This document shows, piece after piece, positions 36,086 to 45,389 of a stretch of 64,000 bases of DNA. Below the pieces are notes generated by a model that made no database searches, had not been told where the DNA came from, and saw nothing but the letters and a program-made list of their open reading frames with translations. A program made the translations under genes and the position numbers. Source of the DNA: Bacteroides intestinalis DSM 17393 (GTDB taxonomy: Bacteria > Bacteroidota > Bacteroidia > Bacteroidales > Bacteroidaceae); NCBI RefSeq assembly GCF_000172175.1, contig NZ_ABJL02000008.1, forward strand, positions 3,408,994 through 3,472,993, in the 5' to 3' direction. Position 1 is the first letter of the stretch; each line of letters begins with the position of its first letter.

Positions 36086-37474
36086 ATGAAACGATATGAC
36101 GCAATAATAATAGGATTTGGCAAAGGTGGAAAATTACTGGCAGCCGAATTAGCCAACCGCAACTGGAAAGTGGCGGTTATAGAACGTTCCCCTGAAATGT
36201 ACGGTGGGACTTGTATAAACGTAGGATGCATCCCTACCAAAACCATGATACACGAAGCTGAATTTGCTGAGCGTATCTACCAGAATGATTATGAAAAACA
36301 GTCCAAGTTATATTCTCTTGCCCTGAAACGCAAAGACAAGTTGGTCATGTACCTACGGGAAAAGAATGTCGAGAGTCTGACAGGCAACCCTAATATCACA
36401 TTGTATGACGGAACCGCTTCTTTTGTATGCGAAGATACGGTGAAAGTAACTCTTGCATCCGGAAAAGATGAAAAATCTTTCGAACTGGAAGGAAAAGAAA
36501 TATTTATCAATACCGGTTCTATACCTATCCTGCCGGATATAGACGGATTAAGAGATAATAAATATGTATATACCAGTGAAACATTACTCCATGCAGATGT
36601 TCTTCCCCAACATTTACTAATCATAGGCAGTGGTGCCATCGGACTGGAATTCGCAACCATGTATGCCGGATTCGGCAGTAAGGTCACTATTCTGGAAGCC
36701 GGTAAACGTTTCCTGCCGAAAGCAGACCGGGAGATTGCCGAATACATGCAGGAAAGTTTAAAAAGGAAAAATATAGAGATACGCCTGAATGCCCGCGTGC
36801 AGTCATTGCATGATACAGCAGACGGTATCACAGCTGCCTATACGGATGCCTCGGACGATACACCTTATTTTCTGGAAGGAGATGCCCTGCTCATTGCAAC
36901 AGGCCGTAAACCGATGATAGATGATCTGCATCTGGAAAAAGCCAGAGTACAAGTCAACGCACAGGGAGCAATAATTGTAAATGAACAATTACGCACTACT
37001 GTACCACATATCTGGGCTTTGGGGGATGTGAGAGGCGGAGAAATGTATGATTACCTTTCCATCGATGACTCCCGCATTATCCTGAATCATTTATTCGGTA
37101 ATAAGGAACGATCTATCGACGACCGCAATCCTGTGCCTTACGCCATCTTCACAGATCCTCCGATGGCACATATCGGTCTGACAGAGGAAGATGCTGTGAA
37201 ACGAGGTTATCCTATCAAGATATCACGTTTGCCAGCCTCAGCTATTCCGCGTGCGCGTACTTTGCAGAATATGGATGGCATGTTGAAAGCTATCGTAAAT
37301 ACGGATACAGAGAAAATTCTGGGCTGTTCCCTCTTTTGTGTGAATGCACCGGAACTTATTAATCTGGTAGCGTTTGCCATAAAGACCGGACAGAAATCTT
37401 CAGCTTTACGTAGCTTTATATTCACCCATCCCAGTATGAGTGAAGGTTTAAATGGATTATTCAAGGCTTTTTAA
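36086..37474 (+). CDS. Pyridine nucleotide-disulfide oxidoreductase, RclA/MerA-like
   Basis: A 462-residue flavoprotein of the disulfide reductase class I. FAD binding: IIIGFGKGGKLLAAELA at residues 6-22. The redox-active Cys pair is in GGTCINVGCIPTK near 40. The NAD(P)-binding segment IIGSGAIGLEFATMYAGFG is near 180, WALGDVRGGEMYDY near 305 and FTHPSMSEGL near 449 (the C-terminal His-Pro dimer motif). This arrangement fits RclA, the copper and hypochlorite-response reductase, or mercuric reductase without its metal-binding N-terminus. It precedes a heavy-metal efflux cluster but has a separate 61-base gap with a promoter after it, so a link is only suggestive. The ATG at 36086 gives the family's normal start. 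Confidence 0.9.
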   Translation: MKRYDAIIIGFGKGGKLLAAELANRNWKVAVIERSPEMYGGTCINVGCIPTKTMIHEAEFAERIYQNDYEKQSKLYSLALKRKDKLVMYLREKNVESLTGNPNITLYDGTASFVCEDTVKVTLASGKDEKSFELEGKEIFINTGSIPILPDIDGLRDNKYVYTSETLLHADVLPQHLLIIGSGAIGLEFATMYAGFGSKVTILEAGKRFLPKADREIAEYMQESLKRKNIEIRLNARVQSLHDTADGITAAYTDASDDTPYFLEGDALLIATGRKPMIDDLHLEKARVQVNAQGAIIVNEQLRTTVPHIWALGDVRGGEMYDYLSIDDSRIILNHLFGNKERSIDDRNPVPYAIFTDPPMAHIGLTEEDAVKRGYPIKISRLPASAIPRARTLQNMDGMLKAIVNTDTEKILGCSLFCVNAPELINLVAFAIKTGQKSSALRSFIFTHPSMSEGLNGLFKAF

Positions 37475-37507
37475 TAACTAACATTTGGTAATTAAGCCGT
37501 TAACCTC

Positions 37508-37515
37508 TATCTTTG
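37508..37515 (+). promoter_or_regulatory. -7 box for the metal-efflux cluster
   Basis: TATCTTTG on the + strand, 20 bases before the first gene of the cluster. Confidence 0.6.
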
Positions 37516-37535
37516 TCCGCAATTAAAAAATTAAG

Positions 37536-37949
37536 ATGCAGAAGAAACGGTATATAACATTTTTCCTAATGTTCATCAGCATGGTCATGCTGGTAGTGCC
37601 GGTTATTCCTCATCACCACCACAACAACGGGTTGATATGCATGAAGAATGATATAGCTCCCGATTGTTGCGGACAACAACACAACTCGGATAACGAACAT
37701 TGCTGTTGCGATACGGGATGTGTAACGACTCACTTCTTCCAGCAAACTCCCAGCTCGGACAATGGATGGGCACATCCGGACTTTCCGCTGGTTATTACAT
37801 TGTTTTCCGAACCACTCCTCCGATTATTAGTCCTACCCGAAGAAAGCGGGCAAAGACAGGACTGCATATACCAGGAATCACTTCATGGCACGTATCTTAC
37901 ACGTGCCACAGGACTTCGCGCACCTCCGTGTGTTCTTACTTTATCGTAA
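37536..37949 (+). CDS. Small His/Cys-rich exported protein
   Basis: A 137-residue protein, likely exported or membrane anchored by an N-terminal hydrophobic segment (FFLMFISMVMLVVPVIP). Right after it stand four His (HHHH near residue 26), then a Cys-rich block (CCGQQHNSDNEHCCCDTGC near 47-65). These are probable metal ligands. The tail carries LRAPP near residue 128, a motif also found at the end of the small protein at 55748-56083. It is the first gene of the metal cluster. The protein family has no function known to me; metal sensing, storage or delivery are all possible. Confidence 0.7.
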   Translation: MQKKRYITFFLMFISMVMLVVPVIPHHHHNNGLICMKNDIAPDCCGQQHNSDNEHCCCDTGCVTTHFFQQTPSSDNGWAHPDFPLVITLFSEPLLRLLVLPEESGQRQDCIYQESLHGTYLTRATGLRAPPCVLTLS

Positions 37950-37973
37950 AGTCTGCAACTTTATTGCAGGCTT
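37949..37973 (+). terminator. Terminator-like hairpin after the His/Cys-rich gene
   Basis: A 10-bp stem with one G-U pair (AAGTCTGCAA / TTGCAGGCTT) overlaps the stop codon and is followed by T-rich sequence. A -7 box TAATTTTG at 37981-37988 follows, so the efflux genes may be transcribed both from here and from upstream. Confidence 0.65.
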
Positions 37974-37980
37974 TTATCTC

Positions 37981-37988
37981 TAATTTTG
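37981..37988 (+). promoter_or_regulatory. -7 box for the adaptor-pump-channel operon
   Basis: TAATTTTG, 36 bases before the adaptor gene ATG, directly after the hairpin at 37949-37973. Confidence 0.5.
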
Positions 37989-38023
37989 CACACTGATAAA
38001 AGTAAGAACATAAAAATATCATC

Positions 38024-39265
38024 ATGAAAAAAATTCTTTTTATGGGAGTCATGGGTCTATTCCTATTGGGTTCCTGCAATAGTAAATCCGGCGACGGACA
38101 CGAAGGTCATAATCATGAAACAGAAAAGCATGAGCACGAAGGTTGCGAGCATGATCATGAGAGCGAAGACCACAATCACGAAGGTGACGACCACGACCAC
38201 GATGGACATGACCACGGTGAAGTAGCAGCAGCCGGACATAGCGACGAAATCATTCTGCCCCCCGCAAAGGCGCAGGCTGCCGGAGTAAAATCCAATGTTG
38301 TAGAACCGGGAATTTTCCATCAAGTTATAAAAACCAGCGGCCAGGTAATGGCAGCACAGGGAGATGAGAGTGTTGCTGTAGCAACCGTAGCAGGCGTGGT
38401 ATCTTTCCGCGGAAAGATTATTGAAGGCATGAGTGTCAGTAAAGGAGCACCGCTGGTTATATTGTCTTCTAAAAATATGGCGGATGGTGATCCGGTAGAA
38501 CGGGCGCGCATCGCCTATGAAGTTTCCAAGAAAGAATACGAGCGTATGAAAGCCCTCGTAGGAAATAAGATTGTTTCTGAAAAGGATTTCGCTCAGGCTG
38601 AACAAGCGTATGAGAATGCACGTATCAGCTACGAAGCCGTAGCCAAAAACAGTTCGGCAAGCGGGCAAGCCGTGGTTTCCCCCATCAGTGGGTATGTAAA
38701 AAGCCTGTTAGTGAAAGAAGGCGATTACGTAGCGGTGGGACAACCGTTAGTCAGCATTACGCAAAACCGCAAATTATTCTTGCGTGCTGACGTTTCAGAG
38801 AAATATTACCAATATCTTCGTACTATTGGTTCTGCTAACTTCTGTACTCCTTATAATAATAAGGTATACGCATTGAAAGACTTAGACGGACGTCTTCTCT
38901 CTTATGGCAAAGCCTCGGGTGGAGACGGTGGATATTATGTACCTGTAACCTTTGAGTTTGACAACAAAGGTGATATCATCCCCGGTTCCTTTGTAGAAAT
39001 CTTCTTATTGTCTTCCCCTATAGAAAATGTAATATCCCTACCCCATTCAGCATTGACTGAAGAACAAGGCAGTTTCTTTGTCTACCTGCAACTGGATGAA
39101 GAAGGATATAAGAAACAACTCGTGACTCTTGGAGCCGATAACGGTGAAAGCGTACAGATTCTCTCAGGTGTAAAAGCAGGAGACCGCGTGGTAACCGAAG
39201 GAGCTTATCAAGTGAAACTGGCAAGCGCTACAAATGCAATACCGGCACACAGTCACGAACACTAA
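38024..39265 (+). CDS. Metal-efflux RND periplasmic adaptor with His-rich N-terminus
   Basis: A 413-residue membrane-fusion protein of the CusB/CzcB type that connects the inner membrane pump to the outer membrane channel. The lipoprotein signal ends LLGSC (Cys18). Residues about 26-72 contain 14 His amid Asp and Glu, and the last residues are again His-rich (AHSHEH), a likely metal scavenging site. The adaptor core follows: barrel-sandwich halves near residues 110-140 and 205-235 (GQAVVSPISGYVKSLLVKEG), an alpha-hairpin between them, then beta-barrel and membrane-proximal domains (QILSGVKAGDRVVTEGAYQV near 385). The pump gene follows 90 bases later. The His tract suggests Zn, Co, Ni or Cu. 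Confidence 0.93.
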   Translation: MKKILFMGVMGLFLLGSCNSKSGDGHEGHNHETEKHEHEGCEHDHESEDHNHEGDDHDHDGHDHGEVAAAGHSDEIILPPAKAQAAGVKSNVVEPGIFHQVIKTSGQVMAAQGDESVAVATVAGVVSFRGKIIEGMSVSKGAPLVILSSKNMADGDPVERARIAYEVSKKEYERMKALVGNKIVSEKDFAQAEQAYENARISYEAVAKNSSASGQAVVSPISGYVKSLLVKEGDYVAVGQPLVSITQNRKLFLRADVSEKYYQYLRTIGSANFCTPYNNKVYALKDLDGRLLSYGKASGGDGGYYVPVTFEFDNKGDIIPGSFVEIFLLSSPIENVISLPHSALTEEQGSFFVYLQLDEEGYKKQLVTLGADNGESVQILSGVKAGDRVVTEGAYQVKLASATNAIPAHSHEH

Positions 39266-39355
39266 AAAAACAGTGGTAAGTGATGAAGTTATAGAGTGAT
39301 AAAGCAACTTCACCCTATCACATTATCACATTAACACTCTAACACTTTAATCAAC

Positions 39356-42300
39356 ATGTTAAACAAGATTATACATTTCTCACTTCATAACCGCATCCTG
39401 GTGCTTGTGGCCTCGGTGTTGTTACTGATAGGCGGAACTTACACCGCCATGCACACGGAAGTGGACGTATTTCCAGATCTCAATGCACCTACGGTTGTCA
39501 TCATGACTGAGGCAAACGGTATGGCGGCAGAAGAAGTGGAACAACTCGTCACATTTCCTGTTGAAACAGCAGTGAACGGTGCAACAGGTGTGCGCCGCGT
39601 ACGTTCTTCATCTACCAATGGATTCTCAGTAGTATGGGTAGAATTCGATTGGGATACGGATATTTATCTGGCCCGGCAAATTGTCAGCGAGAAGCTGGCT
39701 GTTGTAAGCGAAAGCTTACCTACCGGGGTAGGTAAACCGACACTGGGTCCACAATCATCCATTCTGGGCGAGATGCTGATTATCGGTCTGACTGCCGACT
39801 CTACCTCTATGCTTGACCTGCGTACAATAGCTGACTGGACCATCCGTCCGCGCTTACTCTCTACAGGCGGTGTGGCACAGGTAGCAGTACTGGGTGGTGA
39901 TATAAAGGAATATCAGATACAATTAGATCCGGAACGGATGCGGCATTACGGCGTTACGCTGAATGAAATTATGACCGTAACCCGTGAAATGAATCTGAAT
40001 GCAAACGGTGGTGTGCTATATGAATATGGCAATGAATACATTGTACGTGGAGTACTTTCTACCGATCGGGTAGATCAACTGGCACGTGCCGTGGTACGTG
40101 GTGGAACCGCTTCGGGCAGTGCTCCTATTCTGTTGGAAGACATTGCAGACGTACACATTGGAGCAAAATTACCCAAACTGGGTACAGCATCTGAACGGGG
40201 TAAAGCTGCCGTATTGTTGACTGTAACCAAACAACCGGCCACCAGCACGCTGGAATTAACGGATAAATTGGAAGCATCTTTAGAAGATTTACAGAAAAAT
40301 CTGCCACCGGATGTAAAGGTCAGCACAGACATTTTCCGACAAAGTCGCTTTATCGAAAGCTCCATCGGAAACGTACAGAAGTCCTTGTTCGAAGGAGGTA
40401 TCTTCGTGGTGATTGTACTATTCCTGTTCCTTGCAAATGTACGTACAACAGTGATCTCATTGGTTACACTACCACTTTCATTGATTACTTCACTGGTGAC
40501 GCTGCATTATATGGGATTCACAATCAACACAATGAGTCTCGGTGGTCTTGCCATCGCTATCGGTTCGTTAGTGGATGATGCCATTGTGGACGTGGAAAAC
40601 GTATATAAACGACTCCACGAAAACAAGTTGAAACCTGTGGAAGAACGACTTTCCATATTGGAAGTGGTATTCAACGCATCGAAAGAAGTACGTATGCCTA
40701 TCCTGAACTCTACGCTGATTATCGTAGTTAGTTTCGTGCCCTTATTCTTCCTCACAGGTATGGAAGGCCGCATGCTGGTTCCTCTGGGTATTGCGTTCAT
40801 TGTAGCATTGGCTGCTTCTACGGTAGTGGCACTGACGGTTACACCGGTACTTTGCTCTTATCTTTTGGGAAAAGACAAGAAGAAGGAAGAGAAAGAAAGC
40901 AGTGACTCGTATGTAGCACGTAAAATGAAACAATGGTATGGCGCTGCACTGGCTTTCGTACTGGGACATAAGAAGATCGTATTGGGCAGTACTATTGGTT
41001 TGTTCGTAGTAGCCTTGGCATGTTTCTTCACATTGGGCCGTTCGTTCCTGCCACCTTTCAACGAAGGTTCGTTTACGATCAACATATCTTCTTTGCCGGG
41101 TATCTCGTTGGAAGAAAGTGACAAGATGGGGCATCGTGCAGAGGAATTGCTACTCAGTATTCCTGAAATACAAACCGTTGCCCGCAAGACCGGACGTGCC
41201 GAACTGGATGAACATGCACTTGGAGTGAATGTTTCCGAAATAGAGGCTCCGTTCGAATTGAAAGATCGTTCACGTAGCGAAATGGTTGCTGAAGTACGCG
41301 AGAAATTGGGCACCATCGTAGGAGCGAACATAGAAATCGGGCAACCTATCAGTCATCGTATCGATGCTATGCTTAGCGGTACGAAAGCAAACATTGCTAT
41401 TAAACTGTTCGGTGATGACCTGAACCGTATGTTTACTTTGGGTAATGAAATCAAAAGTGCCATCCAAGATATTCCTGGTATTGCCGACTTGAATGTGGAG
41501 CAACAGATAGAACGTCCTCAGCTTATCATTTCGCCCAAGCGAGAAATGTTGGCTAAGTTTGGTATCTCATTACCGGAATTCTCTGAGTTCGTGAATGTCT
41601 GTCTTGCAGGAGAAACCGTATCACAAGTTTACGAAAAGGGCAAAAGTTTTGACCTCACTGTACGTGTACGTGATGATCTTCGCGACGAAATGGAGAAGAT
41701 ACGCAACTTGATGATAGATACCAGCGACGGAAAGAAAATACCGTTGAACTACATCGCCGAAGTGCGTTCTGCAATGGGGCCGAATACTATCAGCCGCGAG
41801 AACGTAAAACGTAAAATTGTGATCTCTGCCAATGTTGCCGACCGTGACTTGCGCAGTGTGGTGAATGATATTCAGGCTCGCGTGGACAAGGACATCAAAT
41901 TGCCGGAAGGATATCACCTTGAATACGGCGGTCAGTTTGAGAGCGAACAGGCAGCAAGCCGCACCTTATTACTCACATCGCTGATGAGTATTGCAGTGAT
42001 CTTCTTACTACTTTATCATGAATTCCGCAGTGTGAAGGAAAGTGCGATTATTCTTATCAACCTGCCGTTGGCATTGATCGGTGGTGTATTTGCTTTGTTG
42101 ATGACAACGGGAGAAGTGAGTATTCCTGCTATTATCGGTTTTATTTCACTGTTCGGTATTGCTACCCGAAACGGTATGTTGTTGATCAGCCACTACAACC
42201 ACTTGCAACGGGAAGAAGGACTGAATGTGTATGACAGTGTAATCCGCGGTTCAATGGACCGTTTGAATCCAATTCTGATGACCGCGTTGTCTTCTGCTCT

Positions 42301-42460
42301 TGCACTTATTCCGTTGGCACTGGGAGGTGATTTGCCGGGTAATGAAATCCAAAGCCCGATGGCGAAGGTTATTCTCGGAGGTCTTTTAACTTCCACGTTC
42401 CTGAACGGTTTCATCATTCCGATTGTTTATCTGATGATGCACCGGAAACCGGCGAATTAA
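39356..42460 (+). CDS. CzcA/CusA-type heavy-metal efflux RND pump
   Basis: A 1034-residue inner membrane proton-driven exporter with the usual RND plan: two large periplasmic loops and 12 membrane helices (starting VLVASVLLLIGGTYTAM at residue 13). The proton relay helix reads GGLAIAIGSLVDDAIVDVEN near residue 395-415 with the acidic pair and Glu conserved. A periplasmic segment GRAELDEHALGVNVSEIE near 620 differs from the Met-rich substrate site of CusA, so the cation is not evidently copper or silver. It lies between the adaptor (90 bases) and channel (30 bases) genes. Which metal it exports cannot be read from the sequence. Confidence 0.95.
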   Translation: MLNKIIHFSLHNRILVLVASVLLLIGGTYTAMHTEVDVFPDLNAPTVVIMTEANGMAAEEVEQLVTFPVETAVNGATGVRRVRSSSTNGFSVVWVEFDWDTDIYLARQIVSEKLAVVSESLPTGVGKPTLGPQSSILGEMLIIGLTADSTSMLDLRTIADWTIRPRLLSTGGVAQVAVLGGDIKEYQIQLDPERMRHYGVTLNEIMTVTREMNLNANGGVLYEYGNEYIVRGVLSTDRVDQLARAVVRGGTASGSAPILLEDIADVHIGAKLPKLGTASERGKAAVLLTVTKQPATSTLELTDKLEASLEDLQKNLPPDVKVSTDIFRQSRFIESSIGNVQKSLFEGGIFVVIVLFLFLANVRTTVISLVTLPLSLITSLVTLHYMGFTINTMSLGGLAIAIGSLVDDAIVDVENVYKRLHENKLKPVEERLSILEVVFNASKEVRMPILNSTLIIVVSFVPLFFLTGMEGRMLVPLGIAFIVALAASTVVALTVTPVLCSYLLGKDKKKEEKESSDSYVARKMKQWYGAALAFVLGHKKIVLGSTIGLFVVALACFFTLGRSFLPPFNEGSFTINISSLPGISLEESDKMGHRAEELLLSIPEIQTVARKTGRAELDEHALGVNVSEIEAPFELKDRSRSEMVAEVREKLGTIVGANIEIGQPISHRIDAMLSGTKANIAIKLFGDDLNRMFTLGNEIKSAIQDIPGIADLNVEQQIERPQLIISPKREMLAKFGISLPEFSEFVNVCLAGETVSQVYEKGKSFDLTVRVRDDLRDEMEKIRNLMIDTSDGKKIPLNYIAEVRSAMGPNTISRENVKRKIVISANVADRDLRSVVNDIQARVDKDIKLPEGYHLEYGGQFESEQAASRTLLLTSLMSIAVIFLLLYHEFRSVKESAIILINLPLALIGGVFALLMTTGEVSIPAIIGFISLFGIATRNGMLLISHYNHLQREEGLNVYDSVIRGSMDRLNPILMTALSSALALIPLALGGDLPGNEIQSPMAKVILGGLLTSTFLNGFIIPIVYLMMHRKPAN

Positions 42461-42490
42461 CATCCATATAACTATTAACAATATCAAATA

Positions 42491-43696
42491 ATGAAACGAA
42501 TTCTTATATTTAGTTTTATCACTTTTTTCCTATATGCGGGGATGCGTGCCCAATCGATTGGCATAGACGAAGTGCTGCACCGCATTGAAGCGAACAATAA
42601 GGAGTTGCAGGCTAATGCGCAACTTATCACTTCACAGAAATTGGAAAACAAGTCGGAAAACAATTTGCCTGATCCCACTCTCTCGTATGCCCATTTGTGG
42701 GGTTCGGAAGATAAGAGCGAGACGATAGGTGAACTTGTTGTTTCCCAAAGCTTTGATTTCCCTACTTTATATGCTACACGCGGAAAAGTAAATCGACTCA
42801 AAACCGGTGCGCTTGATGCACAGTCTGCTGCTTTCCGTCAACAATTGTTGTTGCAAGCCAAGGAGCTTTGTTTCGATATCATCATGTTACAGCATCAGCA
42901 AGTGATTCTGGATGAACGCATGAAACAGGCTGAGGAACTCTCCACATACTACAAGAAACGTCTGGAAACAGGTGATGCCAATGTATTGGAAACAAACAAA
43001 ATCAATCTGGAATTACTGAATGTACGTACAGAGTTCCGCGCCAATCAGACTGCGCTTGATAATGCCTGGAAATCTCTCCTTGCACTCAACGGAGACCAGT
43101 CTTTGCAAGACAATGAACTGAGCAGTTTCCGTTCCATCAATGATTATCCATTGCCGCTTCTTCCTAACAACTATGAACAGTTACGTTCGGAAGTGTTGGC
43201 AGCCGATCAGACTTTGCTGTCATTGAGCAGTGAAAGTGCTGCTGCCCGCAAACAGATTTCTGCAAGTAAGCAAGGCTGGTTGCCAAAATTGGAACTGGGA
43301 TATCGCCGTAATACTGAGTCCGGTACTCCGTTCAATGGAGTTGTAGTGGGCTTTTCTTTCCCACTGTTTGAAAACCGCAATAAGGTGAAGATAGCCAAAG
43401 CACAATCTCTGAATCTCGACTATCAGAAAGAGAACGCTACTTTTCAAGCTGAGGCGACCTTAGCAAAACTGTATAGTGAGGCGCAATCATTGCAAACCTC
43501 CATACAGGAATATAGGGAAGCATTCAGTTCACAACAAGATCTTGCATTACTGAAACAAGCCCTTACCGGTGGACAGATCAGCGTGATAGAGTATTTTGTA
43601 GAAGTTTCTGTGATTTATCAAAGTAAACAGAATCTGCTTCAATTGGAAAATCAGTATCAGAAGGTAATGGCACAGATATATAAGAGTAAACTATAA
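42491..43696 (+). CDS. TolC-family outer membrane channel of the metal efflux system
   Basis: A 401-residue outer membrane efflux protein (CzcC/CusC-like). A signal peptide (FSFITFFLYAGMRA, cleaved before QSIGID) is followed by two repeats of the long alpha-helical and beta-strand OEP pattern: residues about 25-200 (ITSQKLENKSENNLPDPTLS) and about 220-400 (SESAAARKQISASKQGWLPK, then ELGYRRN). It lacks the lipidation Cys found in CusC, so it is not a lipoprotein here. It ends the operon; a 26-bp hairpin terminator follows 20 bases later. Confidence 0.93.
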   Translation: MKRILIFSFITFFLYAGMRAQSIGIDEVLHRIEANNKELQANAQLITSQKLENKSENNLPDPTLSYAHLWGSEDKSETIGELVVSQSFDFPTLYATRGKVNRLKTGALDAQSAAFRQQLLLQAKELCFDIIMLQHQQVILDERMKQAEELSTYYKKRLETGDANVLETNKINLELLNVRTEFRANQTALDNAWKSLLALNGDQSLQDNELSSFRSINDYPLPLLPNNYEQLRSEVLAADQTLLSLSSESAAARKQISASKQGWLPKLELGYRRNTESGTPFNGVVVGFSFPLFENRNKVKIAKAQSLNLDYQKENATFQAEATLAKLYSEAQSLQTSIQEYREAFSSQQDLALLKQALTGGQISVIEYFVEVSVIYQSKQNLLQLENQYQKVMAQIYKSKL

Positions 43697-43716
43697 GAAT
43701 ATATTCTTATTATATT

Positions 43717-43778
43717 TATAAAGAAAGCGAAGAACCAACTCCGGCAATTGAAGGAGTTGATTCTTCGCTTTCTTTATA
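43717..43778. terminator. Strong terminator after the metal-efflux operon
   Basis: A 26-bp stem with one mismatch (arms at 43717-43742 and 43753-43778, core AAGAAAGCGAAGAA / TTCTTCGCTTTCTT) and a 10-base loop. It separates the convergent operon and serpin pseudogene and can act both ways. Confidence 0.9.
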
Positions 43779-43792
43779 AATAGCATAACAAA

Positions 43793-45040
43793 TCACAGTT
43801 TCGTAATTTTCCCCATAAAGAGAATTGCTCCCGTACTCTTTTCCTTAATCACAAAAGCAAAAGGACGGTCTACATAGAAAGATATAGGAGTAGATGGTCC
43901 AACGGAAGTTTCAAACATTCCACCAACTGTAACAGCTGCTGCTTCAGTGCCTTCCTCATCTACATTTACATAAGTAAATTGCTGCAAAAGACCAATATAT
44001 AACTCGGCTGCCGACATTTTAGAGAAATCAGCCTTATAACCATCAAAGGCATCCTTCATCCCCATAGCAACCATATCCTCTATGAGCATCTTGTTATACT
44101 CCACTTTGAAACGGGGAAGTTTAACCTGCAATTGTCTGCCCGACAAAGCTGCATTCCACTCTTTCCAGTTTTCATAAGTCAACTCGGACAAACTCTCATC
44201 CAAAGTCTTATCCACGGCAGGCAATAAGAGCACCATACTGAAAGCTTAGTTACCATACGGCAATTCTGCGATGGAGAATGCTGAGTTCTGAGCATAATTA
44301 AACGTTTCTGTCTGATTCATCATATTCACTTTCTGCTCAGTACCATCAGAATTAGTAAAATTTTCCTGGCGAGTATCCGATTTTTGGAATTGACTCTTCC
44401 AGATACCTTTGAAGTAGAGTGCATTAATCAAATACATACGTGCATCTTCCGGTATTCTCTGTATAACCTCTTTTATACAATTATTCGTCTGCTCGGCACA
44501 CCATTGGTTTATCACATCTTTCGCTGTGGGAGATGCAAAGTCAAGCTCCTGCACCTGTGCATCGTACATTTTCTTATTCACATCCACAAAGGAGTCGTAA
44601 ACCTTAAAACCTTCCTTTATCCAGATAGAATTGGCAATTCCTAATTGAGTGGTATTATCCAAATCCAATAAAGCTGAAGTTAGTTTTTGATTATAGTTAT
44701 TCAGATCATCAAGAGAGAAAGAAGCGGCAGGAAATCCCAATACGTTCTGCATTTCAGTAAGCGTATTGCCCGAAGCTCCGTTAGTAATCATTGATAAGCA
44801 AAGCGATGCACTCAATGGAGACACAAAGACATTCGGCTTTTCCTTTTCGGTACTGCACACCTGATCGAAGAAACGGAAAGCAAAGTCTGTACCTTTGTCC
44901 ATTAAAGCTTGTTCCACACGGGTGAGATTGATGTCTTGACGTGGTTTAGGTTCCGGTTGAGGAGGGTTCTCATCATTCTGACAAGCTGCAAGGATACTGA
45001 GTAGGCTTAGCGCAGCAATAGTTTTCTTTAGCATAAGCAT
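43793..45040 (-). pseudogene. Serpin lipoprotein interrupted by an in-frame stop
   Basis: A serine protease inhibitor gene split by a single in-frame TAA at 44246-44248. The frame is unchanged on both sides: ELPYGN, stop, AFSMVLLLP, where intact serpins read through without a gap. The 5' piece (264 residues) has a lipoprotein signal (LAAC, Cys20) and acidic residues after it, then the serpin core (NVFVSPLSASLCLSMI near 70, MYLINALYFKGIWKSQF near 210). The 3' piece (147 residues from the next ATG, 44236) keeps FKVEY, the hinge EEGTEAAAVT and the final FVIKEKSTGAILFMGKI. Full length would be about 415 residues. The reading is consistent with one base substitution (for example AAA, CAA or GAA to TAA). 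It may be a real pseudogene or a sequencing error. Confidence 0.88.
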
Positions 45041-45135
45041 TATAGTATTAGTTTTCTATTAAGTTACTCTGTTAGAATAAATGCATAAATTTATAAAATA
45101 CTGCACCACATTACAAATTAAACATAAATCTTTCT

Positions 45136-45143
45136 TATCTTTG
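45136..45143 (+). promoter_or_regulatory. -7 box of the cobalamin operon
   Basis: TATCTTTG on the + strand, 5 bases before the riboswitch P1 stem, so the RNA starts almost exactly at the aptamer. Confidence 0.65.
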
Positions 45144-45147
45144 CTCC

Positions 45148-45327
45148 CGGTTTTGTTGGAGTATGCCTTTCGGTATACTCCATGAAAAGGGAATTGGGTG
45201 TGACTCCCAAACAGTCCCGCTGCTGTGATCTCCTATTGCAGGATTTGCCAATCACCTGTGCCACTGCCAATATTCGTATGGTGGGAAGGCGGTAAATCCG
45301 GAGTAAGTCAGAAGACCTGCAAAACCG
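45148..45327 (+). promoter_or_regulatory. Cobalamin (adenosylcobalamin) riboswitch
   Basis: The aptamer is closed by P1, CGGTTTTG at 45148-45155 with CAAAACCG at 45320-45327. It contains the conserved blocks GGGAA (45189-45193), GCCACTG (45260-45266) and the B12 box AGTCAGAAGACCTGC ending at 45320. A hairpin after it (ATGCC at 45338-45342 with GGCAT at 45354-45358) could hide the Shine-Dalgarno-like GAGGAAAGGG and an ATG, suggesting translational control. When cobalamin is bound, the operon below should be off. Confidence 0.93.
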
Positions 45328-45389
45328 ATCATTTCTTATGCCTTCGAGGAAAGGGCATGAGGTGTATCTATTTTTATAGCTTTCTATAT

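Noticed and set aside
45225..45389. btuB frame open from 45225
   Set aside because: This stretch is the cobalamin riboswitch (GCCACTG and B12 box), so a protein start there is not credible.
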